Assembly: GCA_020049615.1 (NCBI GenBank)
Contig: JAIFKN010000020.1
Location: 1-20,500, forward strand
DNA from: a bacterium
Lineage (GTDB): Bacteria > Planctomycetota > UBA11346
Reading direction: 5' to 3'
DNA length: 20,500 nucleotides
The notes beneath the pieces are model-generated. The model did no database searches. It saw only the letters and a program-made list of their open reading frames with translations, and was not told the origin of the DNA. Positions 1 to 6,917 of the stretch are shown here, one piece after another. The translations under genes were made by a program, and so were the position numbers. The stretch's first letter is position 1, and each line of letters starts with the position of its first letter.

Positions 1-1459
1 AGTCCGCGACGCCACGGCGGCGGTGCGTGGCCAGGACCACGGTGCGATCGGTCGCCAGCCGGGTGACGACCCGGGCGGCGACCGCCGGATCGATCGCGGC
101 GAGCGCCTCGTCGAGCAGCAGCACCGGCGCCTGCGCCAGATAGGCCGCGGTCAGCGCCACCGCCTGCCCGGCGGCGGTGCCGCGCAGGGCGTCGGCCCGC
201 GCGGAGAAGTCGCCGATGACAGCCTCCAGTCCCAGCCGGACGGCGGCGTCCCGCGCCCCGGCGGCATCCACGCCACCGGCCGAACGCAGCAGTTCTCCGA
301 CCGTCCACGGCGGCAGAGCGCCGTCATGCGTGAGCAGGATGCTGCGTCCGCCCGGCGTCATCGAACCGCTGGCCGGGGCGCAGCGGCCGGCGAGGAGGCG
401 CAGCAGCGTGCTCTTGCCCGCACCGGAACGGCCGCTGAGGAGGAGGCGTCCACCCGGCGGCACCGCGCCGGCGGGCAGCTCGAGCCGTCCGCCGCCCGGC
501 CACGCCACCGACAGCGCGCTCCATGCCAGGCCAGGGCCGGTCGGCGGGTCATGCAGGGCGCTCCCGGCGCGCAGCCGCGACCACGCCGCCGCCGTGCCGG
601 CCCAGCGCTCGGCCCCGGCCGCCAGTTCGAGCAATGGACCGATGGCGAGGAAGACCAGGAAGATGCCGGCTGCGAGCCCGCCCGGGCTGAGCTCGCTCCG
701 AGCGACCTGGCCCGACCCGGCGAGCAGCACCAGCACCACGCCGCCGGCGACCGCGCCAGCCATGGCCGGCTGCCACCAGCCGGCGGTGCGCGCCGCCTGC
801 ACCTCGCACGCGGCGCTGAGGTCGGCCCGCCTGCCGGTGTCGGCCGTCATCCACGCCAGCCAGCCCGGCGGCGTCCAGGCGCCGCGGGCGGCGATGATCT
901 CGCTCCAGCGGCTGCGCTCGGCGGCGCGCGCCTCGGCCGTATGGGCGGCGGCGCGCATGCTGGCGAGGCGGCCGGACCAGCCGATGACCACGCAGAGCGC
1001 GGCGGCCGGCAGGATCGCCACCAGCAGGTCGGGGTGGATCAGCGCCAGCATGCCGGCGCCGATGGACATGCGCAGCAGGGCCGACCACGCCTCCAGCGCC
1101 AAGCGCGGGGCCTGGCTGGCGAACCGTTCGCCGTCAGCGAGCCGGTCGGGAGTATGGCCGCGCGTCGACAGCAGCCGGCCGAGCAGGCGTCCGCGCAGCC
1201 CAGCGCCGATCTCCGTGCCGCAGGCCGCCAGCAGACGTTCGCGCAGGTCACCGAGCCCGGCGCGCAGCAGCCAGGTGGCGAGCAGGCCGGTAGCCGGCCA
1301 GGCCATCGCCCCGCCGTGCAGGGTGCGGTCGATCAGCCAGCCGGTCAGCCACGGGCGGCTGAGCAGCGCGAGGACGGAGATCAGTTCGACGACCAGGAGG
1401 CCGAGGGCAATGGCCCGGACCGGGGTCCAGACGTCGTGCCAGCGCAGCGTCGCGGTCAT
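1..1459 (-). CDS. ABC exporter half-transporter with intact ATPase site (CydDC-like), 3' end outside window
   Basis: A fused transmembrane/ATPase half-transporter that should power export by hydrolysing ATP at the inner membrane. The frame is open for 486 codons from the ATG at 1459 and runs off the left edge. The first ~300 residues are hydrophobic helices (the first around residues 16-38). The nucleotide-binding domain shows Walker A GRSGAGKST (343-351, Lys349), Walker B VLLLDE (Asp450-Glu451), a D-loop-like AAID and the H-loop His479 in VLATH. The signature LSGGQ is degenerate (TAAGQ, 428-432). Its ATG overlaps the stop of the preceding half-transporter (ATGA), so the two are probably translationally coupled and form a heterodimer. 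The exported substrate cannot be read from sequence. Family resemblance is to thiol exporters of the CydDC type, while the operon context suggests a redox cofactor. Well supported as an ABC exporter, weakly as CydDC. Confidence 0.88.
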   Translation of the reverse strand, partial: MTATLRWHDVWTPVRAIALGLLVVELISVLALLSRPWLTGWLIDRTLHGGAMAWPATGLLATWLLRAGLGDLRERLLAACGTEIGAGLRGRLLGRLLSTRGHTPDRLADGERFASQAPRLALEAWSALLRMSIGAGMLALIHPDLLVAILPAAALCVVIGWSGRLASMRAAAHTAEARAAERSRWSEIIAARGAWTPPGWLAWMTADTGRRADLSAACEVQAARTAGWWQPAMAGAVAGGVVLVLLAGSGQVARSELSPGGLAAGIFLVFLAIGPLLELAAGAERWAGTAAAWSRLRAGSALHDPPTGPGLAWSALSVAWPGGGRLELPAGAVPPGGRLLLSGRSGAGKSTLLRLLAGRCAPASGSMTPGGRSILLTHDGALPPWTVGELLRSAGGVDAAGARDAAVRLGLEAVIGDFSARADALRGTAAGQAVALTAAYLAQAPVLLLDEALAAIDPAVAARVVTRLATDRTVVLATHRRRGVAD

Positions 1460-2610
1460 GCCGCATCCAGGGCGCGGATCCGCGCCGCCGTCGCGCCGTC
1501 GAGGTGGCGCAGCGGATCGATCAGGATGAGGGTTCGCGGGGCGGCGAGCACGGCCCGCGCCAGCGCCAGGCGGAAGGTCTCGCCGGCCGACACGCCGCCG
1601 CCGCCGGCGCCGAGCTCCTGGTCGAGGCGGGCACCGGCTTCGGGGAATCCGGCACGGGTCAGCGCCGCGGCTAGGCCGGCGTCGTCATGGCGGCCGGCCG
1701 GATCGAGGTTGCGCCGCAGCGTGCCGGCGAACAGGCGGTCCTGTCCGCCGACCACCGCGACCGCCGGTTCCACTGGCGCCGGCAGACGCCTCAGCCGGCG
1801 CAGGGCCAGGGTCCATGCGGCATGGCCCTGCGCTGCGCCCGCCAGCAGTTCGCAGCGGGCGGCGGCGGTGGTGGTGACGAGGATGGCGGCGATGGCCGCG
1901 CCCACGCTGATCTCGCCATCTCCGGCAAGCAGCACGGCCAGCACGCTGACCAGGGTCTGGGCCGCGCCGGCCACCAGCTGCACCGCGGCGGCGGGTTGCC
2001 GGCAGGCGGCCTCGGCCTGGCGCATCGGCAGGTCGGCGAGCCGGTCGAGACGGACGGCCTCCTTGGCCAGCCCGAGATCGCCGAGCAGCGGTGCAGCGGC
2101 GAGCAGGGCCTGCCGGCGCTCCTCGGCGGCGGCGGCGAGGCGGGCGGCCCTGGCGGCGGCGAACGCGCCGCGGTTGCGCCGGGCCAGCACGGAGATGGCA
2201 AGGCCGGCCGCCAGCCACGGCGCCAGCAGCCGCAGGTCGACACAGGCCAGCACGATGGCTGCACCGAGGGCGAGGCCGGCGACCTCGGCGATGGAGCGCA
2301 CCGCCTGCAGGCGGCCGGCGACAGCGCTGGCGAGGTCGCCATGCCGGTGCGGGGCCTGGGCGATCAGGACGGCGGCGAAGCGCCCGCGCAGCTCGGCATG
2401 CAGGCACGCGGCGCAGCGGGCGGCGCCGATCGTGGTCATGTAGCCGGCCGCCGCGCGCAGCACGGTGGCCCCGGCCAGGGCGGCGCACCACAGGCCGACC
2501 GCCTGCCCGGCCAGCGCCGCGCCGACCGCCCCTGCCGCCAGGGCCTGCGCCGGGGCGGCGGTCGCGGCGATGGCCAGGACCGCCGCTGCGAGCGTCAGGT
2601 GGCCGCGCAT
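1456..2610 (-). CDS. ABC exporter half-transporter with truncated, degenerate ATPase domain lacking Walker A
   Basis: A 384-residue partner of the downstream ABC half-transporter. Residues 1-275 form an exporter-type membrane domain with several Ala/Leu-rich helices and the coupling-helix style segment around 73-112. The remaining ~105 residues are the back half of an ATPase domain: Q-loop Gln290 in VVGGQDRLFAGTL, a signature-like VSAGE (340-344) and a Walker B strand LILIDP (361-366) in which the catalytic Glu is replaced by Pro. No P-loop is present, because the membrane domain passes almost directly into the Q-loop. No H-loop is visible before the stop. Usual half-transporters of this class are 550-600 residues. 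The gene is open throughout with no sign of a frameshift, and it is coupled to both neighbours (6-bp gap upstream, ATGA overlap downstream). It could be a conserved non-catalytic subunit or a decaying gene; the clean reading frame favours the former. Confidence 0.82.
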   Translation of the reverse strand: MRGHLTLAAAVLAIAATAAPAQALAAGAVGAALAGQAVGLWCAALAGATVLRAAAGYMTTIGAARCAACLHAELRGRFAAVLIAQAPHRHGDLASAVAGRLQAVRSIAEVAGLALGAAIVLACVDLRLLAPWLAAGLAISVLARRNRGAFAAARAARLAAAAEERRQALLAAAPLLGDLGLAKEAVRLDRLADLPMRQAEAACRQPAAAVQLVAGAAQTLVSVLAVLLAGDGEISVGAAIAAILVTTTAAARCELLAGAAQGHAAWTLALRRLRRLPAPVEPAVAVVGGQDRLFAGTLRRNLDPAGRHDDAGLAAALTRAGFPEAGARLDQELGAGGGGVSAGETFRLALARAVLAAPRTLILIDPLRHLDGATAARIRALDAA

Positions 2611-2616
2611 GGCGGT

Positions 2617-5160
2617 TCAGGCCCGGCGGCGGCGCAGGGTCAACATCAGGCCGCAGGCGAGGATCAGGGCGAAAACCCCGCCCGAGCCGCAGCTAGCGAC
2701 CTTGCCGGCATCCTGCACCACGCCGGACGCCCCACCGTCTGCGGCCGAGGCCGCAGCGGTCGGATCGAGGAACGGCGAGATCCTGATGCCGGTGAAGCCG
2801 CCGCCGGCCCCGCTCGTGGCGACCACCGAGCCGCTGACGATGGTGAAGGACAGGCTGGTGCGGTTCGCGCCCGTGACCGAGGTGGTGGAGGCGGCGCCGA
2901 CCGCATCGGGGTTGGCGTCGGAGGACTCCAGCCACAGCGTGTAGGTCCCGTCGGGCGTGGTCGCCGGATTGAAGTTCCAGGCCAGGTTGCCGATCTGGCG
3001 GTGGCGCAGCAGGGTCGCGCCCATCACCGCGTCGGCCCCGCTCTTCACGCTGTTCCACAGCACCAGGCTGGAACGGCGTTCGCCCGACCAGTTCCCCAGC
3101 GTGACGATGAAGGTCGCACCGCGCTGGATCCACGCCGCCTTGACGTGCTTGTCGGGGGCGTAGCCGCCGCCGGAGGACGACGAGGTGAAATTGATGTAGG
3201 CGATGCCGGTCGGCGCACCGGTGACGGTCCGCGTGGCGACGGTGCTGGTCGCCGAACCGCTGCCGTTGGTCGCGGTGCAGCGGTAGTAGCGCGGCACGCC
3301 GACATCGCCGGCGGTGGTGGCGGCCGTGGTATAGGTCGTGCCGGTGGCGCCGCCGATCGGGGTGAAGGTGGTGCCGTCCGGGGAGTCCGACCACAGCAGC
3401 GTCGGGGTCGGCACGCCGCTGGCCGCGACGGTGAAGCTGGCCGTATCGCCGACGAAGACCGAGGCGGAGGACGGCTGGAGGGTGAAGGCGGGCGCCGCGG
3501 GGGCTGCCACCGTGATGGTGGTCGTGCGGCTGATGGTGGTGGCGGTGACGCCATTGACCGTGTTGGTGAGGAGGCAGCGGTACTGCTCTCCGTTGGTCGC
3601 CGCGGTGGCGTTGCGGGTCGCCAGGGTGGCGCCGACGACATTGGCGAAGGTGCCGGCGGAGGACGAGCGGTACTGCCACTGGTAGCTCAGGGTGCCGGCC
3701 GGCGAGCCCGGTATGCTGCCAGAGACCGCGAGATTGACCGTGGCGCCGGCGAGGGCGGACGGGTTCAGCGGCGTCGTGTCGGCGGTGATGGTCGGGGCCT
3801 GGAAGGCGGTCAGCGTCGCCGCGTTGCTGGTGGTGGTGACGCCGCTGCCGTTGAAGTTCTTCAGCACGCAGCGGTACTGGGTGCCGTTGACCAGGCTGGT
3901 GGTGCTGTAGGTGCTCGCCGTCGCGCCACCGATATTGGCCCAGGAGCCCGCCGGTGGCAGCGACTGCCACTGCCAGGTCAGGCTGGGGAAGCCCGCATCC
4001 GCGGCGGTGATGCTGAAGTTCGCCGTGCCGCCGGCGGCCACCGTGGTGTTGCCGGGCTGCACCGAGATGGTCGGTGCCGCCCGTACCGTGACCGACACGG
4101 CGCTGCCCGAGGTGACGGTGGCGCCGCCCGCGGTGATGGTGCCGTAGTACCACACCGTGCCGGCGCTGGCGGTCGGCGGGTTGTAGGTGGCGAGGGTCTG
4201 GCCGGCGATGGGCGAGCCGCCCGAGGTGCTGTTGCTGCCGTTGCTGAACCAGGCGTAGACCGGGCCGGTGGCGTTGGCCGGGGTCGGGGTGTTGGTCAGG
4301 GTGACGGTGGCGCCGGGATTGACCGTGGTCGTGGCCGGCGTGATCGCCGAGCTCGTGACGGCGATCGTGCCGCTGGTCACGGTCAGGGTCAGCGCGTTCG
4401 AGGTCATGGTCGGGGCCGTGCCCAGCCCATAGCTGTTGGGATACGTGACCACGCAGTCGTAGCTGCCGGCGTCGCCCAGCGCCGCAGGGTTGATGGTGTA
4501 GGTGCTGGCGGTGGCCCCGCCGATGTTCGTCCCGCCCTTGCGCCACTGGTAGCCCGACGGGGTGACGCCGGCGTTGTTGGTGATGGTGAAGGTGGTGGTC
4601 TGTCCGGTGGAGATCGACAAGGCCGGGTTGCTGCTGACCGGGACGCGGCCGGTATAGGTATAGCTGACCGCCGTGTACTTGCCGGCCGGATCGCTGATGG
4701 ACAAGGTGCGGCTGACGCCGTCCTTCTGGAAAGCGAACGAGAAGCGGTTGGCTCCAGGCACCGATGCCGTGGTGATCGGGGCCGGGTCGGGGTTGTTCTT
4801 GTCGGCGGTTTCGAACCACACCTTGTAGGCACCGTCGGCAGCGGCGTTACCGTTCTTGTAGAGCATGTTCCAGGACCCGCTGCGAGCGGCATGGGCGTTG
4901 ACCGTAGCCCCCATGTTTCCGTCCGTATCGGTGTTTCCGGCTTTGGATTGCCACAAGTCCAATTCCGCCAAGTGGCCTGATCCACGCGAGAAGACGGTTT
5001 TGACGAAGGTGGCGGTCGAGGTCTCGACCCAGAAGGCGACCACGTTGCTCGGACTGTAGTTTCCACCAGCCGAGGTTGTCGTCGCCGTAATGGAAAGGCC
5101 CTCGCCGGCGGATAATCCACCTATGCTGGCGAGCAGGAACAGGACGGTCAGGAAACGCAT
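2617..5160 (-). CDS. Secreted Ig-repeat protein with a DUF2271-like domain at each end and a C-terminal sorting-type anchor
   Basis: An 847-residue exported protein. A Sec signal occupies about residues 1-18. A DUF2271-like domain follows (about 20-172), recognisable from the VVAFWVET..FVKTVF...LAELDLW pattern shared with the small DUF2271 protein upstream. Five Ig-like domains span about 176-650, several with the YQW(Q/R) and YRC(V/L/T) strands typical of this fold. A second DUF2271-like domain spans about 650-785 (HVKAAWIQ..ATFIVTL....SSLVLWNS). The two end domains carry DGNMGAT (80-86) and DAVMGAT (710-716), close to the ApbE flavinylation consensus. The C-terminus is Cys824-Gly, a hydrophobic stretch and RRRRA, like CTERM-type sorting signals (MYXO-CTERM or Synerg-CTERM style). 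The start has a GAGGGA ribosome site 5 bases ahead. The likely role is a surface flavoprotein that extends from the envelope. The domain calls are good; the flavin role is inference. Confidence 0.85.
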   Translation of the reverse strand: MRFLTVLFLLASIGGLSAGEGLSITATTTSAGGNYSPSNVVAFWVETSTATFVKTVFSRGSGHLAELDLWQSKAGNTDTDGNMGATVNAHAARSGSWNMLYKNGNAAADGAYKVWFETADKNNPDPAPITTASVPGANRFSFAFQKDGVSRTLSISDPAGKYTAVSYTYTGRVPVSSNPALSISTGQTTTFTITNNAGVTPSGYQWRKGGTNIGGATASTYTINPAALGDAGSYDCVVTYPNSYGLGTAPTMTSNALTLTVTSGTIAVTSSAITPATTTVNPGATVTLTNTPTPANATGPVYAWFSNGSNSTSGGSPIAGQTLATYNPPTASAGTVWYYGTITAGGATVTSGSAVSVTVRAAPTISVQPGNTTVAAGGTANFSITAADAGFPSLTWQWQSLPPAGSWANIGGATASTYSTTSLVNGTQYRCVLKNFNGSGVTTTSNAATLTAFQAPTITADTTPLNPSALAGATVNLAVSGSIPGSPAGTLSYQWQYRSSSAGTFANVVGATLATRNATAATNGEQYRCLLTNTVNGVTATTISRTTTITVAAPAAPAFTLQPSSASVFVGDTASFTVAASGVPTPTLLWSDSPDGTTFTPIGGATGTTYTTAATTAGDVGVPRYYRCTATNGSGSATSTVATRTVTGAPTGIAYINFTSSSSGGGYAPDKHVKAAWIQRGATFIVTLGNWSGERRSSLVLWNSVKSGADAVMGATLLRHRQIGNLAWNFNPATTPDGTYTLWLESSDANPDAVGAASTTSVTGANRTSLSFTIVSGSVVATSGAGGGFTGIRISPFLDPTAAASAADGGASGVVQDAGKVASCGSGGVFALILACGLMLTLRRRRA

Positions 5161-5168
5161 GGTGTCCC

Positions 5169-6440
5169 TCACAAGTAGGCCGTGATGGAGAAGGCGAAGA
5201 ACGGCAGGGCCATCTCCTGGGCGCCGCCGGTGACGACGCTGTTGAAGGCGGCGTTGGCGCTGTTGGTGAAGTAGATGGCGAATTCGTGCGTGTTGGTGTC
5301 GTAGGCCAGGCCGGTGGCCAGGCTGGGGCCGGTCTTGGTGTGCCAGCCGCCGACCGGCTTCACCGCCTCGGCGAGCAGGAACCAGTGCTGGCCGAGGGCG
5401 ATGCGTGCGGTCAGGCTGACCGCCGAGGTGCCATTCTGGTCGGCCGGATCGGTCTCGTCGGGGAAGCTCTTGTCGCCCTGGCCGGTGCCGCCGACGGCAC
5501 CGTCGTAGGCCGAGAGCCCGGCCCGCCACAGGCCGAGGCCGAGGCGCAGGCGGTCGTTGAACAGGTCGCGCTCGGCGACCACGCCGAGGTTCAGCGAGGT
5601 GTCGCCGGTGCCGTAGTTGCGCAGCATCCAGCTCGTCCCGGCCACGACGTTGAGGTCGCAGGGACCCTGCCAGAGTCCGCGCACTCCGCGCTGGTCGAGC
5701 AGTTGCACCTGGGCGAGGAGGTCCCAGGTGTCGTACTGGACGGCCTTGTCGTCGTGCGTCGGCACGGCCAGGTCGCGGCCGTTGACCCGCTGTAGCGACA
5801 GGGTCGTCGCCTTGGCCGGCGACCAGGCGACCATGAAGCCGATCTTGACGTCGTCGTCGAGGCCGAGCAGGTTGGTGCGGAGCTCCTCGTCGTAGCCTTT
5901 GCGGGCGACGTGCGAGATGCGGTAGTACCAGTCGCCAACCGGCAGGGTCGCAGCCCCGGGCAGGAACCAGTGGTGGATGACCCGGCGCTGGTTGTCGGTC
6001 CACGGGGAGAGAGGCGTCCCGCTCGCAAGCATCGGATCGACCTCGTCCTCCTCCTCCTCGTCGGCTGGCGGCGGCGGCGGGGGCGGCGCCTTGGCCTTGG
6101 CTGGGGCTGGAGCCGGGGCTGGCGGCTTTGCCGCGGCGACCGCCGTGCCGGTGACGGTCAGCGACACCTTCGACACCGCCTTGCCGCCGCGGTTGGCGGC
6201 GGTGATGGCGATAGCGTAGGTCCCGGGTTCGTCCGGCCGGCCGGAGATCGTGCCCTTGACCGGATCCAGGTGCAGGCCCGCCGGCAGCCCCTGGGCATCG
6301 AAGGACAGGCCGGCGCCGCGGAAGTTCGGGGTAAAGGAGAACGCCTCGCCGGTCTTGATCGTGAAAGCATGCGGCGCCGCGGCCGGCGGATCGGCGGCGG
6401 CCAGCGTCGTGGCGAGCATCAGGGCGGTGACGAGGCGCAT
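5169..6440 (-). CDS. Outer-membrane beta-barrel protein with N-terminal putative Ig domain (DUF5777-like)
   Basis: A 423-residue exported protein. It has a short Sec signal (about 1-15, AAADPP cleavage region). A putative Ig domain of the He_PIG type follows (about 22-100, with GLPAGLHLD....GTISGRPDEPGTY). A Pro/Ala/Lys linker with an acidic run (EEEEDE) leads to about 280 residues of alternating amphipathic strands ending in Tyr-Leu, as expected for an outer-membrane barrel. Strands such as YYRISHVARKGYDEELRT and the late HEFAIYFTNSANAAF resemble DUF5777-family barrels found beside redox proteins. It starts 5 bp after the DUF2271 gene and 8 bp before the Ig/DUF2271 gene, so it belongs to the same transcript. 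It could serve as the outer-membrane partner or pore for the flavoproteins. The barrel call is fairly firm; the Pfam family was judged from memory of the pattern. Confidence 0.75.
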   Translation of the reverse strand: MRLVTALMLATTLAAADPPAAAPHAFTIKTGEAFSFTPNFRGAGLSFDAQGLPAGLHLDPVKGTISGRPDEPGTYAIAITAANRGGKAVSKVSLTVTGTAVAAAKPPAPAPAPAKAKAPPPPPPPADEEEEDEVDPMLASGTPLSPWTDNQRRVIHHWFLPGAATLPVGDWYYRISHVARKGYDEELRTNLLGLDDDVKIGFMVAWSPAKATTLSLQRVNGRDLAVPTHDDKAVQYDTWDLLAQVQLLDQRGVRGLWQGPCDLNVVAGTSWMLRNYGTGDTSLNLGVVAERDLFNDRLRLGLGLWRAGLSAYDGAVGGTGQGDKSFPDETDPADQNGTSAVSLTARIALGQHWFLLAEAVKPVGGWHTKTGPSLATGLAYDTNTHEFAIYFTNSANAAFNSVVTGGAQEMALPFFAFSITAYL

Positions 6441-6445
6441 GGTGC

Positions 6446-6913
6446 TCACTTCTCGACCGTGACGACCAGGGAAGCCAGGTAGCCGTCCTTCTCGAGGGTC
6501 ACGCCCGGCCAGTCGGCGGTGATCGGCACCTTGCGCTTCTTGTAGTGGCCGCCCTTGTCCTTGCGCTGTTCGACGCGCAGCACCATGTCGCCGCCGAGCA
6601 GGCCGGCGGCCGGCACCTTGACCACCTGATGGCCGCCCCAGGCGGGCGTGGCTCCGGCCACCGCGTCGAGGGCCTTGGCGTCCTCGCTGCCCGCCTCGCG
6701 CGCGGCCGACCACACCAGCATGTCCTTGAAGTACTTCTTGTCCTTGCTGAACATGTGCAGGGTGCGCACGAAGGTGCCGTCGGTCTTCTCGATCCACACC
6801 ACGATCATCGGCTTGTCGCCGCTGCCTTCGACCAGGGTCAGGTCGAGGACGAGTTGCGGATCGGCCGCCGCGAGGGCGCAGCCGCACAGGAGGGGGAGGA
6901 GGATGCGGATCAT
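6446..6913 (-). CDS. Small secreted DUF2271 protein, candidate periplasmic FMN carrier
   Basis: A 155-residue protein with a signal peptide (about 1-17, cleavage near ALAAA-DP) and one DUF2271 domain filling the rest. Hallmarks are KPMIVVWIEKTDGTFVRTL (34-52), a KKYFKDMLVW segment and the DAVAGAT motif at 83-89. ApbE enzymes attach FMN to Ser/Thr at the end of a D-x-x-(S/T)-G-A-(S/T) motif, so Thr89 is the expected site. The residue before GAT is Ala rather than Ser/Thr. DUF2271 proteins are commonly encoded with ApbE and PepSY membrane proteins, as here. It starts 4 bp after the stop of the PepSY fusion, with an AGGTGA ribosome site. A lipoprotein alternative (Cys10/Cys12) lacks a good lipobox. 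The role as electron carrier between the membrane reductase and outer components is inferred. Confidence 0.88.
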   Translation of the reverse strand: MIRILLPLLCGCALAAADPQLVLDLTLVEGSGDKPMIVVWIEKTDGTFVRTLHMFSKDKKYFKDMLVWSAAREAGSEDAKALDAVAGATPAWGGHQVVKVPAAGLLGGDMVLRVEQRKDKGGHYKKRKVPITADWPGVTLEKDGYLASLVVTVEK

Positions 6914-6917
6914 GGGT

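Noticed and set aside
23..2443. A plus-strand open frame of about 806 codons at the left edge
   Set aside because: It lies opposite the two ABC half-transporter genes, whose Walker, Q-loop and H-loop motifs read on the minus strand.
3200..4600. Possible tandem DNA repeats from the Ig-like domains
   Set aside because: The repeats are similar as protein folds, but the DNA copies differ too much to count as nucleotide repeats.
1687..4980. A plus-strand open frame of about 1097 codons opposite the ABC and Ig genes
   Set aside because: The translation is Gly/Arg/Ala low-complexity with no domain, while the minus strand encodes clear ABC and Ig/DUF2271 features. It is a GC-driven shadow.
6446..6913. 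Lipoprotein reading of the small DUF2271 protein (Cys10 or Cys12)
   Set aside because: The residues before either Cys do not form a standard lipobox, and an ordinary AxA cleavage site is present.
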